64,000 nt of DNA from Aristolochia californica (taxonomy: Eukaryota > Streptophyta > Magnoliopsida > Piperales > Aristolochiaceae): contig JARWKL010000008.1 in NCBI GenBank assembly GCA_029961685.1, positions 35,031,619 through 35,095,618 on the forward strand, read 5' to 3'. Every line of letters starts with the position of its first letter. The stretch's first letter is position 1. Of the stretch, positions 10,507 through 22,055 are shown in pieces. The notes beneath the pieces are model-generated. The model did not search any database. It was not told the origin of the DNA and saw only the letters and a program-made list of their open reading frames with translations. A program made the translations under genes and the position numbers.

Positions 10507-12036
10507 AGGTCAACCCATAGAGATAATATGATCATTTTCTGATATATTATCTCTAGCAGTTTTGGTTCATATCTACCTTTTTTTTAAGTCCCTATACCCG
10601 TTGTTTGCTTTACGTTTTTACCTCTATATTGAGCTTTTAATATTGCATATTATATATTGATGAAGTTTTATCCTAAGAATCATCTTCTTATCTATTTTAT
10701 TTATTGTTGCTTGGTTCTTTGCCTCCGCAATTACTCGGATATACTACTTCATATTGTTTTACCGTCCAAATGCTGTTTTACTCGGATAATTTGCTGATGT
10801 TATTTTTTTCTCATTTTAATCTGCTACCCTGCTATCTTCTGGTCGTTGGTTCTCTTCTATCGTCATTTATTAGAATTCTGTTTCTTTGGTCCTCTAATAT
10901 ACTGTTGCTGCATCCCGAACCTTTAGACATTAACAACAATACTTTTGAGAGTTTCGTTAAACTCTATGGTATCAAATAACTCTGGCGTCAATACTCTGGC
11001 ATTAATTTGTTGTTCTGCTACCTTTAGTATCACATGTACCTTCATTGAATATCTATGTGTTTCATCAATCAAGATCTAATGGTATCTTTTGAGGCTGGAT
11101 TGTATATATCTAGCATGTAGTGAAAGATCATAAAGATGTAACTTGTTTTGGATAGGATTTTCTACTCCATATTCGTTGCCATCCATCTTCGTCGGAAACA
11201 CTATCATACAATTTTTTTTTTTTTGGAAAGACACTCATCGGCCAGGCATCAACCCGCAATCCGATAAAATATTTCCATTTTGAAAATCTTATCTACATCA
11301 TTTTTGGAATTCTCCTCGTTGGCACTGTTATCCAGTAGCTTGACAGAAGAATATAGCTTTTTGGCATTCTTACTGATCTGAAGTTGCTAGCTGATTGGTG
11401 TTTTTCTAGTATATCTGAGCCTTCCCGCTTCCCGTAAATATCATTGGCATCTTATCACACATGGTATATGTTCCTGTAATTGGCAGTTTATTACTCACAA
11501 AGATCATTGCTTACTGATCTTCTTTATCTCCATTGTCATCGGTATTATTCAGTTTCTGTTGTATCTCGATAATTGCTGGTAATCCCGGAAGATTTTCTCT
11601 TCTTTGGGATATTACAACTGATAATTTGGAAGATAACTCCTCTACTAATTTTTGGAAATTTCGCTGGCTCTCATCCTCTTTTTGCGGAAGATTGATTTAC
11701 TATGAAAAGCTTCTTCGGGATCTTTGGTTTGGTAGTTGCCTTTGCTGTTCCTCATACTCTCCACTTATTTTTGGAATGAAGTTGTTGGATCACTACTTTC
11801 TAGTTTTATTTTCCTTTAAGAGAGTCCAGAGTCCCAAAAAAAAAATCAAACCGTTTCTCTATTTGCCGTCGTTGGGAAGAACAAGATCTATTATTGAATA
11901 TCAAGTTTCCTAAGTTAGGAAACTTGATTTAATCGAGCGTCAGACCATACCAACCCAACCAGGACCGGGCCGAGATAACCCAACAACGTTGTCGACCCGG
12001 GCATTTTTTTTGCTTCGGTTATTCATGTCCAGGTCC
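10507..12036 (+). other. Non-coding interior of K, part 1
   Basis: About 1.5 kb of T-rich leader. Open frames up to about 126 codons exist (for example 11533-11913), but they are T-rich, Phe/Leu/Ser-dominated, lack any retroviral motif and are not conserved with other copies. I see no gene here. Confidence 0.6.
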
Positions 12037-12644
12037 TGTTGAATTTTGGACCCCACGAGTAATACTTCGAGAAAGGGGAGAGACAAAGAAAAAATAGAAA
12101 AAGAGAAAAGGTCTCGGGTAGAGAGAGAAGAGAAGGAAAATAAGGGAGATTAGAGAGAGAGAACTTCACATGAGAGAGGAGAAAAAAAGAAGTAACTTGG
12201 TTGAATAATTCCAAGTTACACTTACCTCTATTAATAGTTGAGGAGGTAATAGAGTCCATGTACATGTAATCTTAGGACTCCTAATTATACTCCAACTAGA
12301 ATTCTCTAAGATAAGCCTATCATGATAAGATTACATTATCTATTTCAGAGACTACTTTAACTCAACTTTTAACTCTTCTTTAATCACGTGAATCAAGATA
12401 GAAAGCCAACTCGTGATCTTATCTTTTTCAGTCCCACATGATCTTCCAGCTCATGTTGATAGAGATACCATATCGTAGTATCTTTGTGGGTCCCACTTGA
12501 TCTTCAAATCTTCTATTTAATTCTAGCACATGTTCCATATCTCTTAGCTCAAGCCACTTTGTATGAGGACTCTTGTTGACACCTCTCAAGCTCATGGTGG
12601 ATCCCACCAGCTTGTGTAGCCATGGTGGGTCCCACATTGTAACA
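12037..12644 (-). mobile_element. Copia solo LTR with perfect TSD
   Basis: A 608-bp LTR in minus orientation, TGTTGAATTTTGG to CACATTGTAACA, flanked by GGTCC at 12032-12036 and 12645-12649. It belongs to the same LTR family as elements A, B and M (AGCTCGTG/GTGGGTCCCAC phrases, CTCTCGGGTAGAGAG, TATA-like CTATTAATAG). The lack of internal sequence with an intact duplication points to LTR-LTR recombination after insertion into K. Confidence 0.88.
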
Positions 12645-13168
12645 GGTCCCAAGTTCTAGACCTATTTCTTCTGCAACTCGGCTATATTGGTCTAGTATTT
12701 TACTCAGCGTGACTCGGTTCTCTATCTCCAACTGAATTATTATCTTGGATCATTACTCTATTCCAACATACTATTTGGTGCAACTTTCTTATTTATTGAT
12801 GGACTCGTTGTGGAATATTTTATGTGTCCTTATTACCCTTAAGGACATCTATTATTTACTGGTTATCCACTACTATAATGCACATTTGGTACAAGTTATC
12901 TTGGCACTGGTCCATTTTCGCTACTGCTATTGTGTCTCTTTGATCGAGACTTTATTTCTCATGAAGCACTCCTCGGTTGCTTGCTTTGGGTTCATTATTT
13001 GCTGACTATTGTTGGTATTGGTTCATACATGGTGGCCTCAAAATCTTATCATCATCTTTACCCACTACCCTTTGGTTTTTTGGTAGCCTTTCTCCTACCA
13101 TTCTTTATTTGACTCTCAGATACCCCTATGGGCCAACCTCTTGTGTGTTGCTTCAGTTGGTTTACCTT

Positions 13169-13220
<52 letters not shown>

Positions 13221-13627
13221 CATATGAATATATATTTAGGTGTTTTAAGTCCATTGAGACTTTTTATATGTATTCGTAGGTCTTTTATCACCGTCTTGTG
13301 AATGACAGGCATTACCCACTTATCAGCCATTTCTACCTTTGAGAGTCGGTGTCCTGGTCCTGGTTGGGACACCATGATGGAGGAGTATATTACTACATCT
13401 ATGTTATTTGGTTCAAGTTGGGATCATTGCCATTACCTCCTAACTTGAGAGAAGGAGAGGGGGGAGAGGGAGTAATAGAAGAAGTACAAGAAAGAGATAT
13501 TTTTTATTCCATATGTTGTGGTGTTTTTAAGTCCATTGAGACTTTTTATATGTATCTTTGGGTCTTTTATCATCGTCTTGTGAATGACAGGCATTACCCA
13601 TTTATCACCCATTGTTGCCTTTGAGAG
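12645..13627 (+). other. Non-coding interior of K, part 2
   Basis: Continues the K interior after the solo LTR. It includes a single-copy form of the GGTTGGGACACCATGATGG motif at 13365, two copies of a segment near 13230-13330 and 13527-13625 (both with AGTCCATTGAGACTTTTTATAT and GAATGACAGGCATTACCCA), and a CA microsatellite. No coding domain is seen. Confidence 0.6.
13173..13212. repeat. (CA)n microsatellite, about 20 units
   Basis: A pure CA run of about 40 bases is followed by TATATATA. Likely length-polymorphic. The Thr-His frame across it is meaningless. Confidence 0.9.
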
Positions 13628-14375
13628 TGTTATGGTCCCTAGCCATGGATCTAGTAACTCGGCGAGGTATAGATGAATCCAACACGTTAAGAGGGTTTGA
13701 TTCACTGTAATGATCCAAGAACAACCTGTTCTCTTTGCTGAATTCGTTTCTCTTGAAAAGGAGTTTCCTTTTATTAATTATGGATGAAACCAGAGAATCA
13801 ATGGAGCTCCTTGATGCCCCAACGTGGAACCCCCTTTCTTATGACTCACGTCAAGGTAGGGTTTCCTCTACCATGCAATACTGGTACCTTACGTAAAAAG
13901 AAAAACAATTCTAATTTTCAATACTTGGAACAAGATTAAGGATTACCTCTTGACGTCAACACCAATCCAGCAACCAGAATTCGTCCTCCTTCCTGGTTAG
14001 CTCATGCCAACCCTTCTTCCTTTCTCGAATTTTTGTGAAAGAGAAGGTCTTCTCTTGCAGCTCGGAAGAGAAAGGTAATTCCTCTTCTTTTTCCTTCCAA
14101 GATCTCCTCAAAAACTCCCTAATGGATGCAGCAAACCCCCAAGAGAGTTCATGCCAAGAACCTAAATTACCCTAGTTTATGCTAATTCTGAACTTGCTTT
14201 ATTTCTCCGTCCTTACCCCTTAAATAGGGTAATTAACATCAACATAGGTTAGGGTTATAAAACTCAATTCTACCCCTACCTTTAAGTCTTATTACAAATA
14301 AATAAAATTTAAAATTAAAAGCAACATAAATAATAAAAGTAAAGTTGATGACTCAGTATTATTGAGTCCATAACA
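13628..14375 (-). repeat. 3' LTR of element I
   Basis: 748 bp, TGTTATGGTCCC to GAGTCCATAACA. Nearly identical along its length to 15771-16544 apart from small indels (one near 14158 removes about 20-25 bases). Confidence 0.88.
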
Positions 14376-14475
14376 TCTGCCACTCCTTACAGATCGAGCT
14401 TGTCCTCAAGCTCAGAAGTTGGGTAGACTTGGTGGAAGTTGTCAAGCCGCTCCCATGCTGCGTAGTTGTGGCCGA

Positions 14476-15867
14476 TTACTGCCCAGTAATGGCATGCAGG
14501 GAGATGTCCGGTGGTTCTTCCTCTATCATATCCTCTGTCACCTCGATATCCTCATCTTCAACCTTATCGATCAAAAACAATCTTTTACACTGATGCCCAG
14601 CCCGATATGGTTCATCATAGTTGTAACACTGATTCTTAGCCCGCCGTTCCGCCATCTCAGCACTTGTCAATTTTTTTATATAAGGAGATGTAGGATGATT
14701 AGATCTCGGATCCCCTGTCAAAGTAATACCCGGGTTGTTTCTCGGAGGAATGAGCTCCCCTTGCCCCATGGATGGAGCGCTCCGCTCCCCTGACCATGGA
14801 GGTCGTCTGTGTTGTGCCTTCTGTCGCAGTTCTAAAGCATGAGCTATATTCATAGCACTAGATAAATCAACAGGTGCATAGTGCTCCACCTCAAGCTTTA
14901 ACGCCTCAATCAGTCCTGCTATAAAAAGCGCAACCTGCTGATCCTCTTGTACCATACTGCTGGCTCATGCTAATTTTTCCTAGAACAATTTTTGATATTG
15001 CTCCACAGCCCCAGTTTGGTGTAACAAAACCAAATCTCCCAAAGGGTTGCTATAAGCCGGAGGACCAAAACGGAGAGAGCACAGTCGCTTAAATTCCTCC
15101 GAATCTACCACGTCGCTATCAACCTCAACTAGCTGGTACCACAGTTGTGCTTCCCCTAGTAAGTGGAAAACAACCACGTTGACTCGGTCATAGGCTGGGA
15201 CTTGTTGATGGCTAATTTTTTTTTTTTTTTGCATCGATACAACCATATCAAAGGGTCTTCTGACCCATTAAAGTAGGGAATTCTATTTTAGTATACCTCA
15301 GAACAGTGCCTCCCCCTGGTAGAAGTGTCCCCCCGGAATGAGGGGTCCTTGCTGTCCCAAGACACTCGTGCGCCTAGGAAATTCATCCCCCCCTCTGTTA
15401 TACGAGTGGTCCCCTCCTCTCTGATCTAGAATGAGAGGTACAATGCCTCCCCCCTGGTTGAGGTGTCCCCCCGGAATGATCTGTGAATACTCCCTCAGAA
15501 TTGGGTTCTTGCCAGTGCTCAGTCTAGTCTCCATGCTATCCATCTTTCCTTTCAAGGGTTCCAAACTGAGAGTGAACTTCTTCTCTAATGTAGCAAATTA
15601 CTTGCCAGTAGTCAGACCAGTCTCCATGCTATCCATCCTTCCCTTCAAGGTCTCCATATTGATATCAATTTTGGAGAACCTCTCTAGGACTATATCAAAT
15701 TTTCTTTCAAGCAATTCAAAGTATTCATTGGTGCTTCTCTCTGCCGGGTTACCCTGCTCTGATACCAAGTTGTTATGGTCCCTAGCCATGGATCTAGTAA
15801 CTCGGCGAGGTATAGATGAATCCAACACGTTAAGAGGGTTTGATTCACTGTAATGATCCAAGAACAA
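14476..15867 (-). pseudogene. Gypsy gag remnant of element I
   Basis: One continuous reading frame, interrupted only by stop codons (I count six between about 15597 and 14960) and by no visible frameshift. It starts inside the LTR, reads through RRVTRSMARDHNN and across the PBS, then a charged coiled-coil-like region with a duplicated M.TLKG.MDSMET motif, a Gly-rich stretch, a retrotransposon gag core (LLGEAQLWYQLVE ... LRFGPPAYSNPLGDLVLL) and a zinc-knuckle remnant (CYNYDEPYRAGHQCK, where one Cys is Tyr). It ends at ISLHAITGQ, where H continues into protease. It is not translatable as it stands. Confidence 0.82.
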
Positions 15868-16544
15868 CCTGTTCTCTTTGCTGAATTCGTTTCTCTTGAA
15901 AAGGAGTTTCCTTTTATTAATTATGGATGAAACCAGAGAATCAATGGAGCTCCGTGATGCCCCAACGTGGAACCCCCTTTCTTATGACTCACGTCAAGGT
16001 AGGGTTTCCTCTACCATGCAATACTGGTACCTTACGTAAAAAGAAAAACAATTCTAATTTTCAATACTTGGAACAAGATTAAGGATTACCTCTTGACGTC
16101 AACACCAATCCAGCAACCAGAATTCGTCCTCCTTCCTGGTTAGCTCATGCCAACCCTTCTTCCTTTCTCGAATTTTCGTGAAAGAGAAGGTCATCTCTTG
16201 CAGCTTGGAAGAGAAAGGTAATTCCTCTTCCTTTTCCTTCCAAGATCTCCTCAAAAACTCCCTAATGGATGCAGCAAACCCCCAAGAGAGTTCATGCCAA
16301 GAACCCTAGAATAGGGAGCCTAGCAAGAACCTAAATTACCCTAGTTTATGCTAATTCTGAACTTGCTTTATTTCTCCATACTTACCCTTAAATAGGGTAA
16401 TTAACATCAACATAGGTTAGGGTTTTAAAACCCTATTCTATCCCTACCTTTAAGTCTTATTACTAATCAATAAAATTCCAAAATTATAAGCAACATAAAT
16501 AATAAAAGTAAAGTAGATGACTCAGTATTATTGAGTCCATAACA
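15771..16544 (-). repeat. 5' LTR of element I
   Basis: 774 bp, TGTTATGGTCCC to GAGTCCATAACA, with the PBS on its left. A CCTTAAATAGGG TATA-like box lies near 16387, read on the minus strand. Confidence 0.88.
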
Positions 16545-16771
16545 GAGACTCGGTGCCCTGGTTGGGACACCATGATGGAGAAGCTTATTAGTACATCTAT
16601 GTTATTTGGTTTAAGCTAGGATCACTGCCATTACCTCCCAACTTGAGGGGGAGAGGTAGAAGAAGAAGTACAAGAAAGAGGTATTTTATTCCATATGTTG
16701 AGGTAATTTTTATGTGACCAAAAAATTCAAGAAAGGGGGAGCATAAAAGACAATATTTGTATCTATGAAGA

Positions 16772-17182
16772 TGTTATGGACTCTATAGCATCATGAGTTA
16801 CCAACAGGCGTAGGAATTAATTAATGTGTTTTTCAATTTCCATGTAATTGTCTTTGGTTTGGTTTTTGTCTTTGGTTTGGGTTGGTTTAGCATTTATTGG
16901 TTTGAACCATTGACCCAAGAGGTCTTTAGGGTTTTGGACGTCCTCCACCCTATTTAAGGGGACGGCTAGGGTAATGAAGAGGAGGAATTGAGTTCACTCT
17001 AGTTAACGTAAGTTAGATAAACAGGTCAAGAGCTCCTTCAAGCTCTCTTCCGAATTTCCCCAATTCTCCTTTCCGAAATTCAATCCCCTTCAGCCCTCAT
17101 TCCATCTCAACGTCAAGCAAGATAATGGAAGGAAGAGAAGAGAGGAGGGTTACAAGATCCATGGCTCGTGAGGATCCTAACA
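16772..17182 (+). repeat. 5' LTR of H
   Basis: TGTTATGGACTC to GGATCCTAACA. CTATTTAAGGGG near 16950 is the likely TATA region. The last about 58 bases are also the first codons of gag. Confidence 0.93.
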
Positions 17183-18030
17183 ACGTGGTATCAGACAGGT
17201 CCACCCTCGGTGATTCCTCTTCTCCAGAGGACATACGTCAAGTCCTTTCAGACCTTCAACAACAATCCACTCTTCAAGGTACTGAAATTTCTCACATCAA
17301 TACTACCTTACAAACTCTGGAATCATCTCTACAATCCATCCTACGACAACTTGCTGCACTTCAAGCACCAACGCCACCACCAGCAACCAATTTTCAACAA
17401 CAACCAGTTCCCCACCACCAATTCACGCCACCACCAAATCCACCCTTACGCCAACCAATGGGTTCAATGCCCACTCACGCACAAGCACCATCAACGGTTC
17501 CCAGGTACTTTAAACTTAACTTTCCTACATATGATGGCTCTAAAGATCCTTTATTGTGGTTCACGAAATGTGAACAATTCTTTTATCATCAACAAATGGT
17601 GGAAATGGACAAGGTTACTTTGGCCGCCTACCACATGCTCGATGAAGCGCTCATGTGGTTCCATCACTACCGAAATGTCCATTCCATTCAGGATTGGCTG
17701 CACTTTAAACATGCTTGCCAGTTAAGGTTCGGACCTCCAGCTAGCAGCAACCCAGTGGGGGAATTGATCAACTACAAACAGACCAGCACCTTAGAGGTTT
17801 ACCAAAAAACGTTCCAAGAAAGGTTGGCCAGAGCTAGTGAATTTGTTCCTCCTCACCTACATGTTCAGATTTTTAATGCTGGATTGACAGAGGTAGTCAG
17901 ATTGGAAGTGAAATTACTGGGTCCAACAAATTTGGACTCTGCAATGAATTATGCCAGGGCTGTGGAGCACAAACAGAGAGTTCTAAAAGAGTCTTTACAA
18001 AGAAAACCATTTTGGCAAAACAGAACATAG
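17125..18030 (+). pseudogene. gag: H gag (nucleocapsid/capsid) up to an in-frame TAG
   Basis: 301 codons. The ATG at 17125 lies inside the 5' LTR, and the frame passes through the PBS (17186-17197). Visible parts: basic start with RRVTRSMARE, a Gln/Leu-rich helical region (residues about 30-85) that could form a coiled coil, a Pro/Gln-rich linker (about 90-130), then a retrotransposon gag core (LNFPTYDGSKDPLLWFTKCE; DEALMWFHHYR; LRFGPPASSNPVGEL). The frame ends in TAG at 18028-18030, but the same frame continues directly into the zinc knuckle and protease at 18109, so this stop interrupts what is normally one gag-pol frame. Gag would assemble the virus-like particle in the cytoplasm. Confidence 0.88.
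17186..17197 (+). other. Primer-binding site of H, inside gag
   Basis: TGGTATCAGACA is four bases after the LTR end. It deviates slightly from the usual TGGTATCAGAGC. It is translated as part of gag. Confidence 0.8.
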
Positions 18031-18108
18031 GGTACTGCATTTGGTCCACGTTTTGGGTCCTCTGCCCCTAACCGAGCAGATCAGGCTACTCATGTTCCTC
18101 CACACTCT

Positions 18109-19617
18109 ATGCCACGTAAATTTTTGACTAAACAGGAAATGGATGCTCGAAAGGCAAAGGGCCTATGTTTTAATTGTGACGAACAATTCCTGCCCGGACA
18201 TACCTGTAAACGTTTATTCAGTATTGAATTATTGGAAGAAGATTCAGAAGAGCTTCTTGAAAATGAAATTGTTGAAGAGGTACAACAGGAAGCAGAGCTC
18301 TCCCTCCATGCCATGCATGGCCTGCGTAGTTCTAATACCATGCAGGTAAAGGCCAGGTTACATCATCTCATGCTACTTGTTTTAGTTGATTCGGGCAGCA
18401 CACATAATTTTATCAGTGAACCAGCCGCGCAACAGTTGGGCTTGGAAATTCAACAACAAAGGGGTCTCTCAGTTTCAGTGGCCAATGGGGCCAAAATTGC
18501 TAGCGTGGGCTTATGTGCTAACACCCCTTTCACCATTGAGGGGCATTCCTTTCAGGCAGATTTACTAGTCATTCCATTGGCTGGATTTGATTTGGTGCTC
18601 GGGGTCAAATGGCTCCAGTTATTAGGACCGATATTATGGGACTTTCAGGCTCGGACAATGACATTTTCAGCACCACAGGGCCAGATTACATTACAAGGCA
18701 TTGTGGCACAGGTCCCTTACGCACTTCACACTTTGCACATTCAACACACGGGTGATGATCAGTTAGCTCCTTTACTTACAGCATTTGCGGATTTATTTAA
18801 TGACCCTACAGGTCTACCACCAGTGCGTCATTGCGATCACCGCATTCGTTTAAAGTTGGGAACTGATCCAGTAGTGGTGCGGCCTTATCGTTACCCACAT
18901 ATCCAGAAAGATGAAATAGAACGACAGTGCATGCATATGCTCGCTCAGGGTGTGATCCAACCCAGTCGATCTCCTTTCTCCTCACCAGTGTTACTAGTAC
19001 GTAAAAAAGATAAATCTTGGAGATTTTGTGTCGACTATAGGCAACTTAACTTGCACACAGTTAAGGACAAGTTCCCCATTCCAGTTGTGGACGAGTTGCT
19101 AGATGAGTTACATGGTGCTACAATTTTTACCAAATTAGATTTGAAATCGGGCTATCATCAAATACGAGTTCACCAGGCATATGTGGAGAAGACTGCCTTC
19201 CGCACACATCATGGTCATTTCGAGTTCCTCGTCATGCCCTTCGGTCTCTCCAATGCACCATCCACCTTTCAGGCCCTCATGAATGAGGTATTTTCATCAC
19301 TTCTGCGCCACTATGTGTTAGTCTTTTTTGATGACATTCTGGTCTACAGCAAAAATTGGGAAGAACATCTCCACCACCTCCACCAGGTATTTACCATTCT
19401 ACGCTCTCATCATTTGGTTTTGAATCAATCAAAATGTGCTATGGGTACATCTGAGGTGGCATATTTGGGCCACGTCATATCAGCTGGGGGCGTTAAAGTT
19501 GACCAGAGCAAGATTCAGGCAGTTACAGATTGGCCAGTTCCCACCTCCACTACAGCATTAAAGGGCTTTTTGGGATTAGCGGGATATTATAGAAAATTTA
19601 TCCAATCTTATGGATAG
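18109..19617 (+). pseudogene. pol: H pol part 1: zinc knuckle, protease, reverse transcriptase
   Basis: 502 codons in the gag frame. CCHC-type knuckle CFNCDEQFLPGHTC near residue 22, aspartic protease LVDSGSTHNFIS near residue 92, and RT from about residue 245 with DKFPIPVVDELLDEL, KLDLKSGYHQIRV and the catalytic FFDD at residues 406-409 (19324-19335). The frame ends at TAG (19615-19617), after which the same frame continues for another about 65 codons. The RT would copy element RNA from the Met-tRNA primer inside the particle. With the stop upstream of RNase H and integrase it could give at most a truncated product. Confidence 0.9.
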
Positions 19618-20185
19618 ATAGCAGCACCACTCAACAACCTGCTAAAAAAAAATGCCTTCCACTGGTCTTCTTCAGCAGAACAGGCATTTAACCTGTTAAA
19701 GGAGGCCTTAGCCTCAGCGCCAGTCCTACAATTACCAGATTTTGAGGCAGAATTTGTGGTGGAATGTGATGCCTCCGGGGGAGGTATAGGGGCAGTATTA
19801 CAACAATTGGGGCACCCACCATAAGTTAGCTGCATATGAGAGGGAATTGATTGGGTTAGCCAAGGCTGTCCAACATTGGCGACCGTATCTTTGGGGAAGA
19901 CCGTTTCTCATTCGTACAGATCATTGCAGCCTCAAGTATCTTCTGGAACAGTGCCTCACCACATCCCCACAGCAGCATTGGTTAACTAAACTCATGGGCT
20001 TTGATTTTACGGTTCATTATAAGCCAGGTAGTTCGAATTTGGGGGCTGATGCCTTATCACGTCGGGATATTTCCACCACTCAAATTTATGCTATCAGTCA
20101 CCCACGTGCACTGCTATTAGATTCTATTCGTGAGGAAGTAAATCAATATCCGGATCTTATGTCTTTATATCAGGATATTCAATAG
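19618..20185 (+). pseudogene. H pol part 2: RNase H region with frameshift
   Basis: After the TAG, the connection and first RNase H strands (LPDFEAEFVVECDAS; catalytic Asp in CDAS) are readable to about 19822. There the frame breaks into TAA at HPP and resumes one frame over at KLAAYERELIGLAKAVQHW (about 19826). The usual strand between these motifs is missing, so a short deletion probably caused the shift. The rest (LIRTDHCSLKYLL, LGADALSRRD) is well kept. The region ends at TAG 20183-20185, again with the frame continuing beyond. Confidence 0.85.
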
Positions 20186-21589
20186 GGAACAACTGCTCCT
20201 CATTGGACGATTCAGGATCGTCTCATTCTCTACAAAAACAGGATATTTTTACATAATACATCCCCACTTCTTCACACCATCCTGTCCTCTATCCATGCTA
20301 GCACACATGAGGGTCGACAGAAAACATATTTCCGAATCAGTCGGGACTTTTACTGGAAGGGCATGAAGAGCACAATTGCTGATTATGTAGCTGCTTGTCA
20401 GATTTGTCAAAGAAACAAGGCCGAATCCTTAAGTCCAGCCGGCCTACTGCAACCGCTGCAACTACCATCTCAAATCTGGTCTGATATTTCCATGGACTTC
20501 ATTGTTGGACTTCCCATTTCATCAGGTAAATCGGTGATATTTGTCGTCGTTGATCGGTTTTCAAAATATGGGCACTTCCTTGCTTTGGCACATCCATATA
20601 CTGCTGCTCAGGTCGCTCAATTATTTATGGACAACATTGTCAGATTACATGGAATTCCCTCATCCATTATCAGTGACAGGGATGCCATTTTTACCAGTCT
20701 CTTTTGGAAGGAATTATTCAAATTACAGGGTACCCAATTGGCATTTTCGTCCGCCTATCACCCACAAACGGACAGACAAACAGAGGTTGTCAATCGCACT
20801 ATTGAAATGTATCTTCGTTGTTTTGTGGGGGACGCACCTAAAAGATGGGTGAAATGGCTTTCATGGGCAGAATTTTGCTATAACACATCTTACCACACAA
20901 CACTGGGTACTACTCCTTTCAGGGTAGTTTATGGCAGAGATCCACCTCGTTTGTTACCATATGAACCGGGGGCATCCAAAGTCGTCACTTTGGACCAAGC
21001 ATTAGCTGAACGAGATGCTATGCTCACTGAGGTACGTACACATCTTCAAGCGGCCCAACACTCTATGAAACGATTTTATGATAAGAAGCACCGGGAGGCA
21101 TCTTATTCCCCTGGAGACTATGTGTGGTTAAAACTTCAACACTACCGCCAGCTGTCCCTGACTGCAGCCAAGCGCCATAAGCTGTCTCCAAAATATTATG
21201 GTCCATTTCCAATATTGGACCAAATTGGGCCCGTGGCATACCGTTTGCAGCTCCCACCGGAAGCAAAGATCCACAATGTATTTCACGTCTCCCAATTGAA
21301 GCCCTTCCAAGGTGACTCGCCCCTACTACACACTCCACTGCCGCCACTACATGAGGGCAGAGTCCTTTCTATTCCAGCTCAGGTAATACAAGCACGCCAC
21401 ATTCAAGGGGATTGGGAAATTCTAGTCCAGTGGGCCGATGCCGATCCCAGTGACACCACATGGGAGCAGTTATCAACATTTCGACTTTTATATCCTTCCT
21501 TCGAGCTTGAGGACAAGCTCTTTCTCCAGGAGGGGGGTGATGTTATGGACTCTATAGCATCACGAGTTACCAACAGGCGTAGGAATTAA
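20186..21589 (+). pseudogene. H pol part 3: integrase with chromodomain-like end
   Basis: From the TAG at 20183 the frame runs open to 21589. It shows the HHCC zinc finger (HASTHEG ... CQICQ, about 20296-20410), the catalytic triad context (SMDFIVGLP, IISDRDAIF, TEVVNRTIEMY) and a C-terminal segment with VHNVFHVSQLK-type and ILVQWADADPSDTTWE motifs, as in chromodomain-bearing gypsy integrases. It then ends with FELEDKLFLQEGG and crosses into the 3' LTR (21541-21589) before the stop. The segment itself is intact and would make a complete integrase only if separately expressed. Confidence 0.9.
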
Positions 21590-21951
21590 TTAATGTGTTT
21601 TTCAATTTCCATGTAATTGTCTTTGGTTTGGTTTTTGTCTTTGGTTTGGGTTGGTTTAGCATTTATTGGTTTGAACCATTGACCCAAGAGGTCTTTAGGG
21701 TTTTGGACGTCCTCCACCCTATTTAAGGGGATGGCTAGGGTAATGAAAAGGAGGAATTGAGTTCACTCTAGTTAACGTAAGTTAGATAAACAGGTCAAGA
21801 GCTCCTTCAAGCTCTCTTCCGAATTTCCCCAATTCTCCTTTCCGAAATTCAATCCCCTTCAGCCCTCATTCCATCTCAACGTCAAGCAAGATAATGGAAG
21901 GAAGAGAAGAGAGGAGGGTGACAAGATCCATGGCTCGTGAGGATCCTAACA
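21541..21951 (+). repeat. 3' LTR of H
   Basis: 411 bp. Differences from the 5' copy that I can see: CAC for CAT near base 23, GGAT for GGAC near the TATA region, GAAA for GAAG shortly after, and GGGTG for GGGTT near the end. Confidence 0.93.
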
Positions 21952-22055
21952 GAAGAATTGTATTTGTGAAATTTTTTTTTTAAGCAAAGGAAAATTGAAG
22001 ACCAAGAATCATTTTCATTGCAAACTGAAGTTATAAACTCCAACTTGAGGGGGAG

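Larger units (their letters stand above)
13628..16544 (-). mobile_element. Ty3/gypsy deletion derivative I (gag only)
   Basis: Minus-strand element with 5' LTR 15771-16544, PBS 15757-15768 (minus TTGGTATCAGAG) and 3' LTR 13628-14375. Flanks GAGAG/GAGAC fit a target-site duplication with one change. The interior is only about 1.4 kb: a gag frame up to the zinc-knuckle region, then a jump to the last codons of pol (GAGCTTGAGGACAAGCTC, encoding ELEDKL) and the polypurine tract. Protease, RT, RNase H and integrase are absent. It is related to H (same MARD/E motif at the gag start and same ELEDKL pol end) but the LTRs differ in sequence and length. Confidence 0.85.
16772..21951 (+). mobile_element. 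Full-length Ty3/gypsy element H
   Basis: 5180 bp with 411-bp LTRs at both ends, perfect GAAGA duplications (16767-16771 and 21952-21956), PBS and polypurine tract (GGAGGGGGGTGA before 21541). Domain order is gag, zinc knuckle, protease, RT, RNase H, integrase, chromodomain-like end, i.e. Ty3/gypsy. By eye the two LTRs differ at four sites, roughly 1%, so the insertion is recent relative to its neighbours. The coding region still carries three in-frame TAG codons and one frameshift/deletion and cannot make a full polyprotein. It sits inside K. Confidence 0.95.

Noticed and set aside
10704..11913. T-rich frames in the K leader that look membrane-like
   Set aside because: Hydrophobicity follows from T-rich codons. 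Not kept in other K copies and no signal or domain.
12977..13279. 100-codon frame running through the CA repeat (and the opposite-strand 105-codon frame)
   Set aside because: Generated by the dinucleotide repeat (Thr-His or Val-Cys strings). No conservation or domain.
21063..21347. Minus-strand frames opposite H integrase
   Set aside because: Antisense shadows of a clear integrase reading.
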